Positions 1 through 8,300 of a stretch of DNA of 38,908 bases are shown here, piece after piece (within the stretch, counting starts at the first letter, position 1; every line of letters starts with the position of its first letter). The notes beneath the pieces were generated by a model. The model was not told the origin of the DNA, ran no database searches, and worked only from the letters and a program-made list of their open reading frames with translations. The DNA lies in assembly GCA_020429185.1 (NCBI GenBank), contig JAGQLO010000010.1:1-38908 (forward strand). Direction: 5' to 3'. Position numbers and translations under genes: made by a program. Origin of the DNA: Candidatus Doudnabacteria bacterium (lineage in GTDB: Bacteria > Patescibacteriota > JABMPQ01 > JAGQLO01).

Positions 1-389
1 AAACGTGGATCCTCGCCAAACCAACCACATTCATGAATCTCTCAGGCGAAGCAGCTCGCGCCCTGGTTGATTTTTACGATGTAGACGTCGCAACAGAATT
101 CCTGGTGATGTACGACGATATCGATATACCCCTGGGAGAGATTCGTACCACCGGAACCTCGTCTGGAGGTCACAACGGCATGAAGTCCCTCTTTCAACAC
201 CTCGGAACACAAGAACTAAAGCGCGTTCGCATAGGAATCGATTCTAAAACACGTCCCGAGCAAATGGATACGGCAGACTACGTCCTGCAACGCTTCACAG
301 AAGAAGAGCTCAACACACTGCACCCAGCACTCACCGCCGCACACGAAAGTGCCTTCAAACAACTCTACACAGATCGACTCAGCAGTTAG
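1..389 (+). CDS. pth: Peptidyl-tRNA hydrolase, C-terminal part (5' end outside window)
   Basis: Peptidyl-tRNA hydrolase frees tRNA from peptidyl-tRNAs that drop off the ribosome. The reading frame is open from the left edge (codons start at position 3) and reads KPTTFMNLSGEA before the internal Met at 33, so the gene begins outside the window. Family motifs are intact: the MNLSG substrate loop, the DDIDIPLG segment with its conserved Asp pair, the SGGHNG loop and the RVRIGID strand. The catalytic His region near residue 20 of the full protein is not visible. A perfect 10-bp hairpin follows the stop. The product is certain; only the N-terminus is missing. Confidence 0.95.
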   Translation, partial: TWILAKPTTFMNLSGEAARALVDFYDVDVATEFLVMYDDIDIPLGEIRTTGTSSGGHNGMKSLFQHLGTQELKRVRIGIDSKTRPEQMDTADYVLQRFTEEELNTLHPALTAAHESAFKQLYTDRLSS

Positions 390-420
390 GAGTTGTGCAC
401 CATTGGAGCTATTGCGAACC

Positions 421-444
421 AAGAGCGTACAGGAGTACGCTCTT
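421..444 (+). terminator. Hairpin after pth, weak intrinsic terminator
   Basis: A perfect 10-bp stem with an AGGA loop sits about 30 bp after the pth stop. The following bases (GTTGAATTT) are only moderately T-rich, so termination is likely but not proven. It separates pth from the CBS gene. Confidence 0.5.
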
Positions 445-468
445 GTTGAATTTAGATAGACGAACACC

Positions 469-939
469 ATGCTGATCAAGGATTACATGCGCACGAACGT
501 TGCGACGATTCCTGTAGACGTGACATTTCGTGAAGCACTCGAACGCCTACTCGACGACCAAACAAACGGAATGATCGTGACAAAAAGCGAGACAGACCTC
601 GAACCTGTTGGAGTATTAACGTCCTTTCATTTAGTGAAAGCTGTTGTACCTGCCCACCTACACGCAAAAGCAGATCTTGCACAGTTTGCGGGCGGAAACC
701 AGTTTGAAGAATGGGTCCAAGACGCGGAGCACACCCCGCTCAAAGACATCATGCAACCCCTGCCACACGAGCGATGGCTGCACGAAGATGACACGATGGA
801 AAAGGCGGTCGCATTCTCCGCACAAGATAATCTTCTCTATATCCCTGTCGTCAATCGACCTGACCATAAAATGATCGGCCTAATTTCACGCACAGACATC
901 AAAAAGGCAATGGCCCACATTATTGGGCGTGAGTTTTAA
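469..939 (+). CDS. Two-CBS-domain protein
   Basis: This 156-residue protein consists almost entirely of a CBS pair (Bateman module). The first CBS covers about residues 1-60 (starting LIKDYMRTNVATIP, then GVLTSFHLVKAV). The second covers about 90-150 (LKDIMQPLP, then IPVVNRPDHKMIGLISRTDIKKA). CBS pairs usually bind adenosyl ligands such as AMP, ATP or SAM and control a partner protein. No effector domain is fused. The next gene, 29 bp downstream on the same strand, encodes an ion transporter, so this may be its regulatory subunit; that is inference. No Shine-Dalgarno sequence precedes the ATG. The ligand cannot be deduced from the sequence. Confidence 0.88.
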   Translation: MLIKDYMRTNVATIPVDVTFREALERLLDDQTNGMIVTKSETDLEPVGVLTSFHLVKAVVPAHLHAKADLAQFAGGNQFEEWVQDAEHTPLKDIMQPLPHERWLHEDDTMEKAVAFSAQDNLLYIPVVNRPDHKMIGLISRTDIKKAMAHIIGREF

Positions 940-968
940 TACCAACATCAACGTTTGAACTTGTCTTT

Positions 969-2237
969 ATGCTCCTCTTTCTTGCCCTGACGATTTTCTT
1001 GGTGAGCTACGCCGTCATCATCTCAGAAAAAGTACACCGAACCTCTGTTGCACTGTTTGGAGGAATTCTCATGGTTGTCGCAGGGATCGTGTCGTTTGAC
1101 GAAGCATTGCACGCAATCGATTTCAACACCATTGGCCTCCTTATCGGAATGATGATCCTTGTGATCCTCATGACAAAAACAGGAGTATTCGAATTCCTTG
1201 CGTTTTCTCTCGCTCGCATCTCTAAAGGAAAACCAATCGTCATTTTGGCGTGGTTTTGTATTCTCACCGCTCTTTCTTCTGCCATTCTCGACAACGTCAC
1301 GACCATTCTGTTGATCGTTCCAATTACGCTAGTGATAACCGGAAACCTGCGACTCAACCCTCTCCACTTTATTCTTCCGGAGGTATTGTTCTCAAATATT
1401 GGAGGAGCTGCCACGCTTATCGGAGACCCGCCAAACATCTTGATCGGAAGTGCCGTTGGCCTATCGTTCGTCGACTTCCTTGTCGTGATGGGACCTCCCA
1501 TTTTACTCATCATAGCGATTTTGCTTCCACTGTATCTGTTTGTATTTCGCAAAAAGCTCCAATGTGACGCAAAAGACTGCAAGCGTCTTCTTTCATTCGA
1601 CCCAAAGAAAAGCCTGAAAGAAACGCCACTCCTTGTTAAGAGCCTGATCGTCCTCACACTCGTACTAGCAGGCTTCTTCCTGCACGGACAGCTTCATGTG
1701 GAACCAGCTATCATTGCGATTGCTGGCGCAGCTCTCCTGCTCGTAATTTCAGGAAAGCACCCCGAACACATTCTCGAGAAAGTTGAATGGACAACGATCA
1801 TCTTCTTTGTGGGATTGTTCGTACTCGTTGAAGGGATTGCCGCCGTGGGAGTTCTTGAATGGGTCGCGCATGCCATCTTCGACCTTACCGATGGGGAAAT
1901 TATTCCAACCTTCTTCCTCATCATTGGTGGATCGGCCATTCTCTCAAGTTTCGTCGACAACATTCCATTTGTAGCAACCATGATCCCGGTCTTGAAGGAC
2001 TTCGAAACAATTGCCGGAACCGACATAACTCCCCTCTGGTGGGCACTCGCTGCAGGGGCTGCACTCGGAGGAAACGGAGCGATCGTTGGCGCATCTGCCA
2101 ATCTCGTAGCCGCGGGCATCGCCGAGAAGTCAGGCCATCCTATTTCGTTCATGCAGTTTCTCAAAATCGGCTTCCCAATGATGCTTGTGTCAGTTGTCAT
2201 TGCCTCCGGAGTCTTAGCCGTGACCTTCTTCGTCTAG
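969..2237 (+). CDS. ArsB/NhaD-type (ion transporter superfamily) membrane transporter
   Basis: This 422-residue polytopic membrane protein has roughly 11-12 hydrophobic segments and belongs to the ArsB/NhaD/SLC13-like ion transporter superfamily. The first half carries LDNVTTILLIVPITL and the signature SNIGGAATLIGDPPN. The second half repeats the architecture with SSFVDNIPFVATMIPVL and GGNGAIVGASANLVAAG. This two-fold repeat with paired D-N motifs is typical of the family, which moves arsenite, Na+/H+ or organic anions. The substrate is not decidable here; no arsR or arsA lies nearby, so an arsenite role has no local support. It is probably cotranscribed with the CBS protein and ends at a strong bidirectional terminator. 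Confidence 0.87.
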   Translation: MLLFLALTIFLVSYAVIISEKVHRTSVALFGGILMVVAGIVSFDEALHAIDFNTIGLLIGMMILVILMTKTGVFEFLAFSLARISKGKPIVILAWFCILTALSSAILDNVTTILLIVPITLVITGNLRLNPLHFILPEVLFSNIGGAATLIGDPPNILIGSAVGLSFVDFLVVMGPPILLIIAILLPLYLFVFRKKLQCDAKDCKRLLSFDPKKSLKETPLLVKSLIVLTLVLAGFFLHGQLHVEPAIIAIAGAALLLVISGKHPEHILEKVEWTTIIFFVGLFVLVEGIAAVGVLEWVAHAIFDLTDGEIIPTFFLIIGGSAILSSFVDNIPFVATMIPVLKDFETIAGTDITPLWWALAAGAALGGNGAIVGASANLVAAGIAEKSGHPISFMQFLKIGFPMMLVSVVIASGVLAVTFFV

Positions 2238-2244
2238 CAACAAA

Positions 2245-2276
2245 AAAAAGCAGGAGCACTAGAGCTCCTGCTTTTT
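2245..2276. terminator. Bidirectional intrinsic terminator
   Basis: An 8-bp GC-rich stem (GCAGGAGC/GCTCCTGC) with a 6-nt loop is flanked by A5 on the left and T5 on the right. It can terminate the transporter gene on the plus strand and the superoxide dismutase gene on the minus strand, which ends 10 bp away. Confidence 0.9.
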
Positions 2277-2285
2277 AGTTCACCA

Positions 2286-2852
2286 TTACGCGAGTCGACT
2301 TCCTGCTTCGTTCCAGTCGATTGCGTTCATGAATGCGTCGATGTACTCACCGCGCTTCATACCATAGTCGAACGCAAACGCGTGCTCAAAGACATCCATG
2401 ATCAGTACAGGAGTTGCCCCGGAAAGGTGACCACCATCATGCTCGTTGATCCAAGTGTTCATGAGTTTTCCGCCAGCAACAGGGTCTGCATACAGCACTG
2501 CCCATCCAATACCACGCGCAGCACCTGTCGCCTTAAAGTCTTCTTCCCATGCAGACACAGATCCAAAGTCGCGCTCAATCGCCTTCAACAAGTCTCCTTC
2601 TGGACCATCTTGCGATTCGGAAGTCATATTGCCGAAGTAGAGTTCATGCAAGCGCATCCCATTAAACTCCCAGCCAAATCGGCGACGCACCTCGGCTGCC
2701 TCATACGACCCTTTCTCCAACGAAGAAAGAAGTTCGAGCACCTTATTCGTGTTCTTTACATACCCTTCATACAATCCAAAGTGTGTTTGAAGAGCCTCGT
2801 CAGAAAACCCAGTCGTTCCCAACAGGGAGGAAAAATCTTGTGCTTCGTACAT
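2286..2852 (-). CDS. Superoxide dismutase, Fe/Mn family
   Basis: This 188-residue protein converts superoxide to oxygen and hydrogen peroxide in the cytoplasm. The start is placed at MYEAQDFSSLLG because upstream in-frame codons run into the neighbouring terminator and encode nothing family-like. Metal ligands are visible: His24 (LQTHFGLYEGY), His69 (MRLHELYF), Asp153 and His157 (MDVFEHAFAFDYG). The C-terminus matches the family (GEYIDAFMNAIDW). At the outer-sphere position where Mn enzymes carry Gln (NQD), this protein reads NEHDGG, so His138 probably occupies that site. His at this position is known in some archaeal-type enzymes of the family; metal choice cannot be read from sequence. No signal peptide is present. 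Confidence 0.93.
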   Translation of the reverse strand: MYEAQDFSSLLGTTGFSDEALQTHFGLYEGYVKNTNKVLELLSSLEKGSYEAAEVRRRFGWEFNGMRLHELYFGNMTSESQDGPEGDLLKAIERDFGSVSAWEEDFKATGAARGIGWAVLYADPVAGGKLMNTWINEHDGGHLSGATPVLIMDVFEHAFAFDYGMKRGEYIDAFMNAIDWNEAGSRLA

Positions 2853-2871
2853 ACAAATAGGTAAATCAGTG

Positions 2872-2899
2872 TAGATACACGGTAGCGAAGCGTAGCAAA
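2872..2899 (-). promoter_or_regulatory. Possible promoter of the superoxide dismutase gene
   Basis: Minus strand: TTTGCT, 16 bp, TATCTA, about 20 bp before the ATG. Its -35 box overlaps the T-run of the upstream gene's terminator. An alternative -10 (TACACT) lies a few bases downstream, so the assignment is tentative. Confidence 0.35.
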
Positions 2900-2944
2900 A
2901 AAAAGAAGTCCTTCTCAATCGAGTTTCACCGATCGAAGAAGGAC
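2897..2944 (-). terminator. Intrinsic terminator spanning the stop codon of the phosphatase-fold gene
   Basis: On the minus strand, GTCCTTCT pairs with AGAAGGAC, extended by an inner ATCG/CGAT pairing, and is followed by T8. The last sense codons form the rising arm and the TGA stop (2926-2928) lies in the apical loop. Confidence 0.85.
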
Positions 2945-4017
2945 ACAACAACATCTGCTTCCGTGCGACCCGCCGCAAGGAAGAGCACAGGAAGACAGAT
3001 GTCTTGAATCTCGCCATCTACCCGGCGATACTGCGCGAACTTGAGAACGAGGTGATCGTCAAAGAAGTGCGAAGAAAGCCCAGCACTCCCGAACGAGGTC
3101 CACAGGTAGGGCATGCATCCGCCGGCGCGTTCCAGCAGCAACCAGGCAACCGCCAGCTCAAGATTGCCCTTGCGCGTACCCGTGCAGGAAAACAGCCTGC
3201 TCCCATGATCCAAGAACAAGCGTGCCAGATTGGTCACGCACGCCTCGTGGTCCACAGGCTGCAGCGGACAATCGAGCGCTTCCAGCCGATCCCAGAACAC
3301 GCGCCGCATCGGCTCGCGACCCACGAACCCGGGCAGGATCCCGAAGATCTGAGCAACACCATCGATGCCAAGATCGACGCTGATCTCGCTCGATCGATGC
3401 AAACGCTCAGATATGACGTCCGAGCGCCCGAGCACGATGTCGTTCAGATCCTCCCAAACGTCCTGTGGACCAGCGGAACCCACCCGATCCGCAAGGGTTC
3501 GCAAGAACGACTCACGAAGCGGCAACTTGTAGGTGCGCCGCCCGGCCACCGCAAACAGCGCCGTCTGAATGCCAGGCTCAACCACAGCAGCAAGCAACGC
3601 GTCCTTGTAGCGCGCTTGCACACCCTTGGCAAAGACGGCGAACATGGGACCGCCACGAAGTCCCTCGAGACTTCCGTGCTGCTTGAAATGCGCGAGACGA
3701 TGCGAACTCCCATCCCACCCGTCAAGCACGAGCAGAAATTCCGCGTGCGTCTCAGCATCACAATTCAGGCACATCCGCCCGTGCTCTTCGGACGTCACCA
3801 CAAAGGTGAAATTCGTCGCCTTCAGCGCTGCTAACACAGCAGCCTCGGTCTCAACGTCGAACCGATAAGGCATGTCGCCCATCGGATTGACCCGTTCCGA
3901 GGCCCTCCCATGAGCGTACGCGAGATCCCGCGCGTGCGTCTGATACAGGCGGGCGCACGCATCGATCGCGCGAACAAACCCAGCCATGAGATCCGGATGC
4001 ACCAACTGAGTTCCCAT
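2926..4017 (-). CDS. Divergent inositol monophosphatase/FBPase-fold protein
   Basis: This 363-residue protein shows the ordered metal-site motifs of Li+-sensitive sugar phosphatases in altered form. They are FDVETE (residues 53-58), the Glu pair in TSEEHG (about 77-78), LDGWDGSSH (about 98-106, matching DPLDGTxN) and GNLELAVAWLLLERAGG (about 284-300, matching WDxAAGxLIxxEAGG). The family removes phosphate from inositol phosphates, fructose-1,6-bisphosphate or PAP; the substrate here is unknown. It is about 100 residues longer than a typical inositol monophosphatase. The ATG at 4017 is chosen over an upstream GTG because GGGAG lies 6 nt before it. G+C is high (41 of 60 bases in 3301-3360), unlike its neighbours. 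It is a single-gene unit with its own promoter and terminator, possibly acquired. Confidence 0.7.
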   Translation of the reverse strand: MGTQLVHPDLMAGFVRAIDACARLYQTHARDLAYAHGRASERVNPMGDMPYRFDVETEAAVLAALKATNFTFVVTSEEHGRMCLNCDAETHAEFLLVLDGWDGSSHRLAHFKQHGSLEGLRGGPMFAVFAKGVQARYKDALLAAVVEPGIQTALFAVAGRRTYKLPLRESFLRTLADRVGSAGPQDVWEDLNDIVLGRSDVISERLHRSSEISVDLGIDGVAQIFGILPGFVGREPMRRVFWDRLEALDCPLQPVDHEACVTNLARLFLDHGSRLFSCTGTRKGNLELAVAWLLLERAGGCMPYLWTSFGSAGLSSHFFDDHLVLKFAQYRRVDGEIQDICLPVLFLAAGRTEADVVVSFFDR

Positions 4018-4089
4018 CGCCGTCTCCCAAGCGTTCCCCTCGGAACGCGCGTATAGAAAGAACACCCCAAAAAAAACTTCCGTAGCTAG

Positions 4090-4119
4090 TATCTAGAAGG
4101 AATTCAGAAGGCGTGTCAA
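4090..4119 (-). promoter_or_regulatory. Promoter of the phosphatase-fold gene
   Basis: Minus strand: consensus TTGACA, 18 bp, TAGATA. It predicts a leader of about 65 nt before the Shine-Dalgarno-preceded ATG at 4017, unlike the leaderless units nearby. Confidence 0.65.
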
Positions 4120-4122
4120 TGC

Positions 4123-4830
4123 CTAAACGTTCTTCAGAAGATCATCGTCATGCCCCTCCTCAAACCAGTCATCAAACGAAACTTTAGGCCCGTCGCCAGA
4201 TTCGATATCAGAATGCGTTCCATCACAGATCGGCATCGTACTGGACTTCCCGCATACACATTCGCGCCCAGCCTGAATCACTTCGCCTCCTTCCGGAACA
4301 CGATTCCGTTCAATGTAACTCTCGTACGCACGGTTCGCGCGCTCTAACGGTGTTTCTGTCAGATCAAGTTCGGCCAATTTCTGACGCATCTGCTCACGCA
4401 CACTCTCTGCTTCTTCTGGCGTGGCATCCTGAGAAAACTCCAGTACTTTTTCGTAGTCACGCGTATCATCGAGCGTCACATGTAAGTCATTCCAACGATA
4501 CGTCTTACGCTTCCGGAACCACGCGACATCAATTGGCCGTCCAACCAACTCCATAATACGGATCGCTTCCTGAAACGACTCTCGCGGAAACGGCACTTCA
4601 ACACGTTGCCGAGCAGGATCATGTACACGACCATCTTTTAAGACGAGTCGCGCACCATGCAACCCCTGTTGCAACCGAAGATCTTCCTTTCCTTTCAGGT
4701 ACAGCGTTTTTTGCTCGTCTTCATACAACAACTCAGCGTTCTCAGAAAAGAACCCCTCAAGTCGCGAGTACTCTGCATCTGTGAGAAAAACACGTACCTC
4801 TACCTCCTCTGTGTGTGATGACTGAGACAT
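4123..4830 (-). CDS. CYTH-domain protein fused to a CDGSH iron-sulfur motif
   Basis: This 235-residue protein has two parts. Residues 8-175 form a CYTH (CyaB/thiamine-triphosphatase-like) domain: the N-terminal signature EVEVRVF is an ExExR variant of ExExK, followed by alternating charged strands (YLKGKEDLRLQ, ARLVLKDGR, RKRKTYRWNDLHVTLDD) typical of the triphosphate tunnel. Residues 191-206 are a perfect CDGSH signature, CVCGKSSTMPICDGTH, whose Cys191, Cys193, Cys202 and His206 would bind one [2Fe-2S] cluster. A short acidic tail follows. CYTH enzymes act on triphosphates or cyclise ATP; CDGSH clusters are redox-active. Redox control of the CYTH domain is inference. The ATG lies 1 nt after the stop of the DNPH1-like gene, so the two are cotranscribed. 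The start at 4830 is preferred because upstream codons overlap that gene. Confidence 0.85.
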   Translation of the reverse strand: MSQSSHTEEVEVRVFLTDAEYSRLEGFFSENAELLYEDEQKTLYLKGKEDLRLQQGLHGARLVLKDGRVHDPARQRVEVPFPRESFQEAIRIMELVGRPIDVAWFRKRKTYRWNDLHVTLDDTRDYEKVLEFSQDATPEEAESVREQMRQKLAELDLTETPLERANRAYESYIERNRVPEGGEVIQAGRECVCGKSSTMPICDGTHSDIESGDGPKVSFDDWFEEGHDDDLLKNV

Positions 4831-4831
4831 G

Positions 4832-5272
4832 CTACTTCGTAAATTTCGCAAAAAAGGTATTAAAGATGGCCGGAATTTCGGAAAGGTCTTCGTAATCCGT
4901 CGTTTGAATCGCACGACTTCCCACAATCATCGAAGAAGGCTTTCCTCGCTCACCAGAAGCGCTCGGACGATACAACGCAAGAACGGGCACGTCACCACGC
5001 TCTGCAACACGCCCGAGTTCATACCCCACTCCCATACTCGTAACGGTCACCTCTGCCACAACGGCATCTGCCGAGAGGAGCCAGTCGACATCCCGATCGT
5101 GAATCTGTTTGTCGGTCATGCCTTTTCCAAGTTCACCGTACGTCGATAGCTCAGAATTACCGATATGTTCCGTAAGTACCTCGCCATAGTCAGCAAGCTG
5201 TTCAACAATCTGTACATACAGCGCTTGGTCAGAACGACCTCCCGCAATTGAACCAGCAAAGTATATTTTCAT
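4832..5272 (-). CDS. DNPH1/Rcl-like 2'-deoxynucleoside 5'-phosphate N-hydrolase
   Basis: This 146-residue protein resembles eukaryotic DNPH1 (Rcl) over its full length: KIYFAGSIAGGRSDQALY, YGEVLTEH, HDRDVDWLLSADAVVAEVT and SMGVGYELGR. Asp69 and Glu85 fall at the catalytic Asp and nucleophilic Glu of the nucleoside deoxyribosyltransferase superfamily. DNPH1 hydrolyses the glycosidic bond of deoxynucleoside monophosphates, including modified ones such as hydroxymethyl-dUMP, and so cleans the nucleotide pool. A deoxyribosyltransferase activity is the alternative. It is the first gene of a two-gene operon with the CYTH-CDGSH protein and is divergent from the DNA-repair gene mfd, with an inverted repeat between them. 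Confidence 0.85.
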   Translation of the reverse strand: MKIYFAGSIAGGRSDQALYVQIVEQLADYGEVLTEHIGNSELSTYGELGKGMTDKQIHDRDVDWLLSADAVVAEVTVTSMGVGYELGRVAERGDVPVLALYRPSASGERGKPSSMIVGSRAIQTTDYEDLSEIPAIFNTFFAKFTK

Positions 5273-5279
5273 AGAATCT

Positions 5280-5302
5280 TGTGTCAGACGGTACCTGACA
5301 CA
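5280..5302. repeat. Operator-like inverted repeat between DNPH1-like gene and mfd
   Basis: TGTGTCAG and CTGACACA are perfect 8-bp inverted arms around a 7-bp spacer. The repeat lies 7 bp upstream of the DNPH1-like ATG and about 20 bp upstream of the mfd -35 box. No T-run follows on either strand, so it looks like a protein-binding site rather than a terminator. Confidence 0.5.
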
Positions 5303-5321
5303 CCAGAAAAAGAAAGAGGTC

Positions 5322-5350
5322 TTTGCACGTCCACAAACTTCGCCTACACT
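5322..5350 (+). promoter_or_regulatory. mfd promoter, predicted leaderless
   Basis: TTTGCA, 17 bp, TACACT, then 6 nt (GCGCCC) and the ATG at 5357. Transcription normally starts about 7 nt after the -10 box, which is the A of this ATG. Confidence 0.7.
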
Positions 5351-5356
5351 GCGCCC

Positions 5357-8300
5357 ATGCCCACAGGGCCCACCGACAATGACAACACCTACCCCTCCCT
5401 GCCAACTTCTGCGCAGGCGTTTTTAGTGTCCGAAGCGCTCACGACAACAGAATCTGCCGCATGGATTGTGAATGAGCCACGCGATCTGCGACACATTCAC
5501 AACGCCCTACGCGCGTTTGCAACACAACACACAGAAGCACCCACACTCAGAACCCTTCCGACGCCACACGAAGACGGAACCATTCTGGATCAAGAGGATC
5601 GAGCAGATCTTCTACAAGCGATTCTCCCAACCCTGTACGAACACCCAGGACTCTTACTTCTCACAACAGAAGATCTGAACCGACCAGTGCCATCTGTCTC
5701 GTTCCTTGAGCGAGAATCAGTACTCTTTGAAGTTGGAGCAATCTTGCCACTTGCACATGCGGAAGAGCAGCTTGCACAAGCCGGATACGAAAAGGCAAAG
5801 TCAATTGAAGACAACGGAACCTTCGCCCGACGCGGCGAGCAACTTACCGTGCTCGATCCACTTCATGGCGCGCACGTCATCGAATGGGAATTCGACCGCA
5901 TTGGAAAAATCGCCTCACTCGCAGAAGGAACGCCTGCCAAGCAACTCAGTATTACGCCTATTAGCAACTGGGGAAAGGACACGATGGCGCTTGGCCAGCT
6001 TCTTTCTGTCTCTCCTATCTCCTTCCTTGCCCTCGACGACATAGAACAGCTTGCAGCCATGACAGACGGGCGAGCAGAACAATGGGTGAAACAACTTCAA
6101 ACCACAGCAACAACAACATTCCTCTTTCCAGCATTTGGGAATGAAGCGCATACACAAGCGGTTCGACTTGCACCCCAATCGCAACTACGCGAACACCTTC
6201 TTCAGTCAACACAGCTCAAGACACAAATCTGGACGCATCATGTCGAGCAAGCCCAACGTCTCTTTCCAGAACACGAAGTGCTTCAGCTTCCAACAACTAC
6301 CCCACCATTCCCTGGATTCCGTTCAGAAGCCTGGAATCTTCAAGTCATTACAGACTTCGATCTTCCAGAACTTGCTGGACCCACCCAACAATTCAAGCCG
6401 CGTGCAAAGTTGGATACAGCATTTATTCAGTCACTCTCTCCAGGAGACTTTGTCGTACACATCGATCACGGAGTTGCACAGTTCACCGGAACAGAGACAA
6501 ATATCATTGACGAAGGCGAACGAGAGTTCTTGGTCTTGGAGTATGCAAAGCAGGACCGGCTTCTTGTTCCTGTGTTGTATTCCGACAAGGTATCGAAGTA
6601 CCTCGGATCAGGTGTTCCAACCGTACACCGGCTTCACGGCGCTTCATGGCACCACGTAAAAGAACGTGTAAAGGAAGATGCAGAACGACTTGCACAAGAA
6701 CTCCTCTCTGCCGCCGCCTCTCGAGAGGCACACAGAGGTACAGCGCTCCCTCAAGACTCAGAAGCGGTTCAAGCACTCATTGCCGCATTTCCATACGAAG
6801 AAACACCCGACCAGGCGAAGGCATGGGAAGAGATTCGCAACGAACTTGAAGGACTCCCAGACCCAGAACACAAACAGCCTATGGATCGGCTTCTTGCGGG
6901 TGATGTCGGATTCGGAAAAACAGAGCTCGCCATTCGAGCCGCGTTTAAAGTCGTGGATGCAGATAAGCAAGTCATGGTCCTGGCACCAACCACAATTCTT
7001 GCCCAACAACATTTCGACCGCTTCTCAGAGCGACTTACCAATACTGGAACAGAGCTTGGGCTCCTTACACGTTTTGAAAGTGCAAAAGAGCAACGCGAAA
7101 CAACCAAGCGCTTCCGCGATGGCAAGATTGATCTTCTCATTGGAACGCATCGTCTTCTTTCTAAAGACATTCAACCTAAAAACCTTGGGCTCATTGTGAT
7201 TGATGAAGAGCAAAAGTTTGGGGTAAAACAAAAAGAGCACCTGAAGCGCTTCCGGGCAGACACAGACATTCTCTCACTCTCTGCGACACCCATCCCACGC
7301 ACGCTACATGCGGCAATTGGAGGCTTGCGCACCATGTCCACCATCACAACCCCTCCAAAAGGCCGTAAAGAAGTTGAAACAACAATCAGCGCCTACAGCG
7401 ACGATTTGGTCGACAAAGCCATTCACACAGAAATCGAGCGCGAAGGCCAAGTGTTCTACCTACACAATCGGGTAGCCACGATTGATGCTCAAGCAAAACG
7501 TCTTCGTACACGCTACCCAGACCTCACGATTGAAGTCGCACACGGACAAATGAGCGAGGGACAACTGCAGAAAGTAATGGAGGCATTCGACCGTGGCGAC
7601 ATTCAGGTGCTCGTTTGCACCACGATCGTAGAAAATGGAATCGACCTCCCCAACGTGAACACACTTATTGTACACGATGCAACACGCCTAGGACTCTCAC
7701 AACTCTACCAGCTCCGTGGGCGTATCGGTCGTGGCGAACGAGGAGCGCATGCGCTCTTCCTATATCACCGTGAAGAACTGACAGGCGTAGCAAAAGATCG
7801 ACTCCAAGCTCTTCAAGAAGCCCAACGCCTTGGCTCCGGACTAGAGCTGGCTCTGCGCGACATGGAAATTCGAGGCGCCGGGAACCTCCTCGGGAAAGAA
7901 CAATCGGGACGCATTAATGCCATCGGAATCGCTCTCTATGCACGACTCCTCCAACAATCAGTAGAAGAACTAAAAACCGGAAAGCACGCACCAGAGCTAC
8001 TGAACGTCTCTGTCGATCTTCCTGTGGATGCGTTTCTCCCGAAAACCTACATCACTGACAATGGTGAGCGACTCGAAACGTATCAACGCCTCACAACTGC
8101 TGCGACACACGGATCAGAGACACTTCAAGAAGAGGTCACGCGCATACAACAGCTACACGGCCCCCTCCCACAGGAAGCAACAGAATTTGTACGTGTCACA
8201 CGACTCAAGGCCATTGCCCAAGAAGCAGGCATTCTGAGCATCGATTTCCAAGCCGCACGCGGACCACGCCAACAAGAAGGATCATTTCTCATCACCTTCC

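Noticed and set aside
1007-1657. 216-codon antisense frame inside the transporter gene
   Set aside because: The composition is that of a complementary-strand shadow, with no promoter or ribosome site and a clear membrane protein on the other strand.
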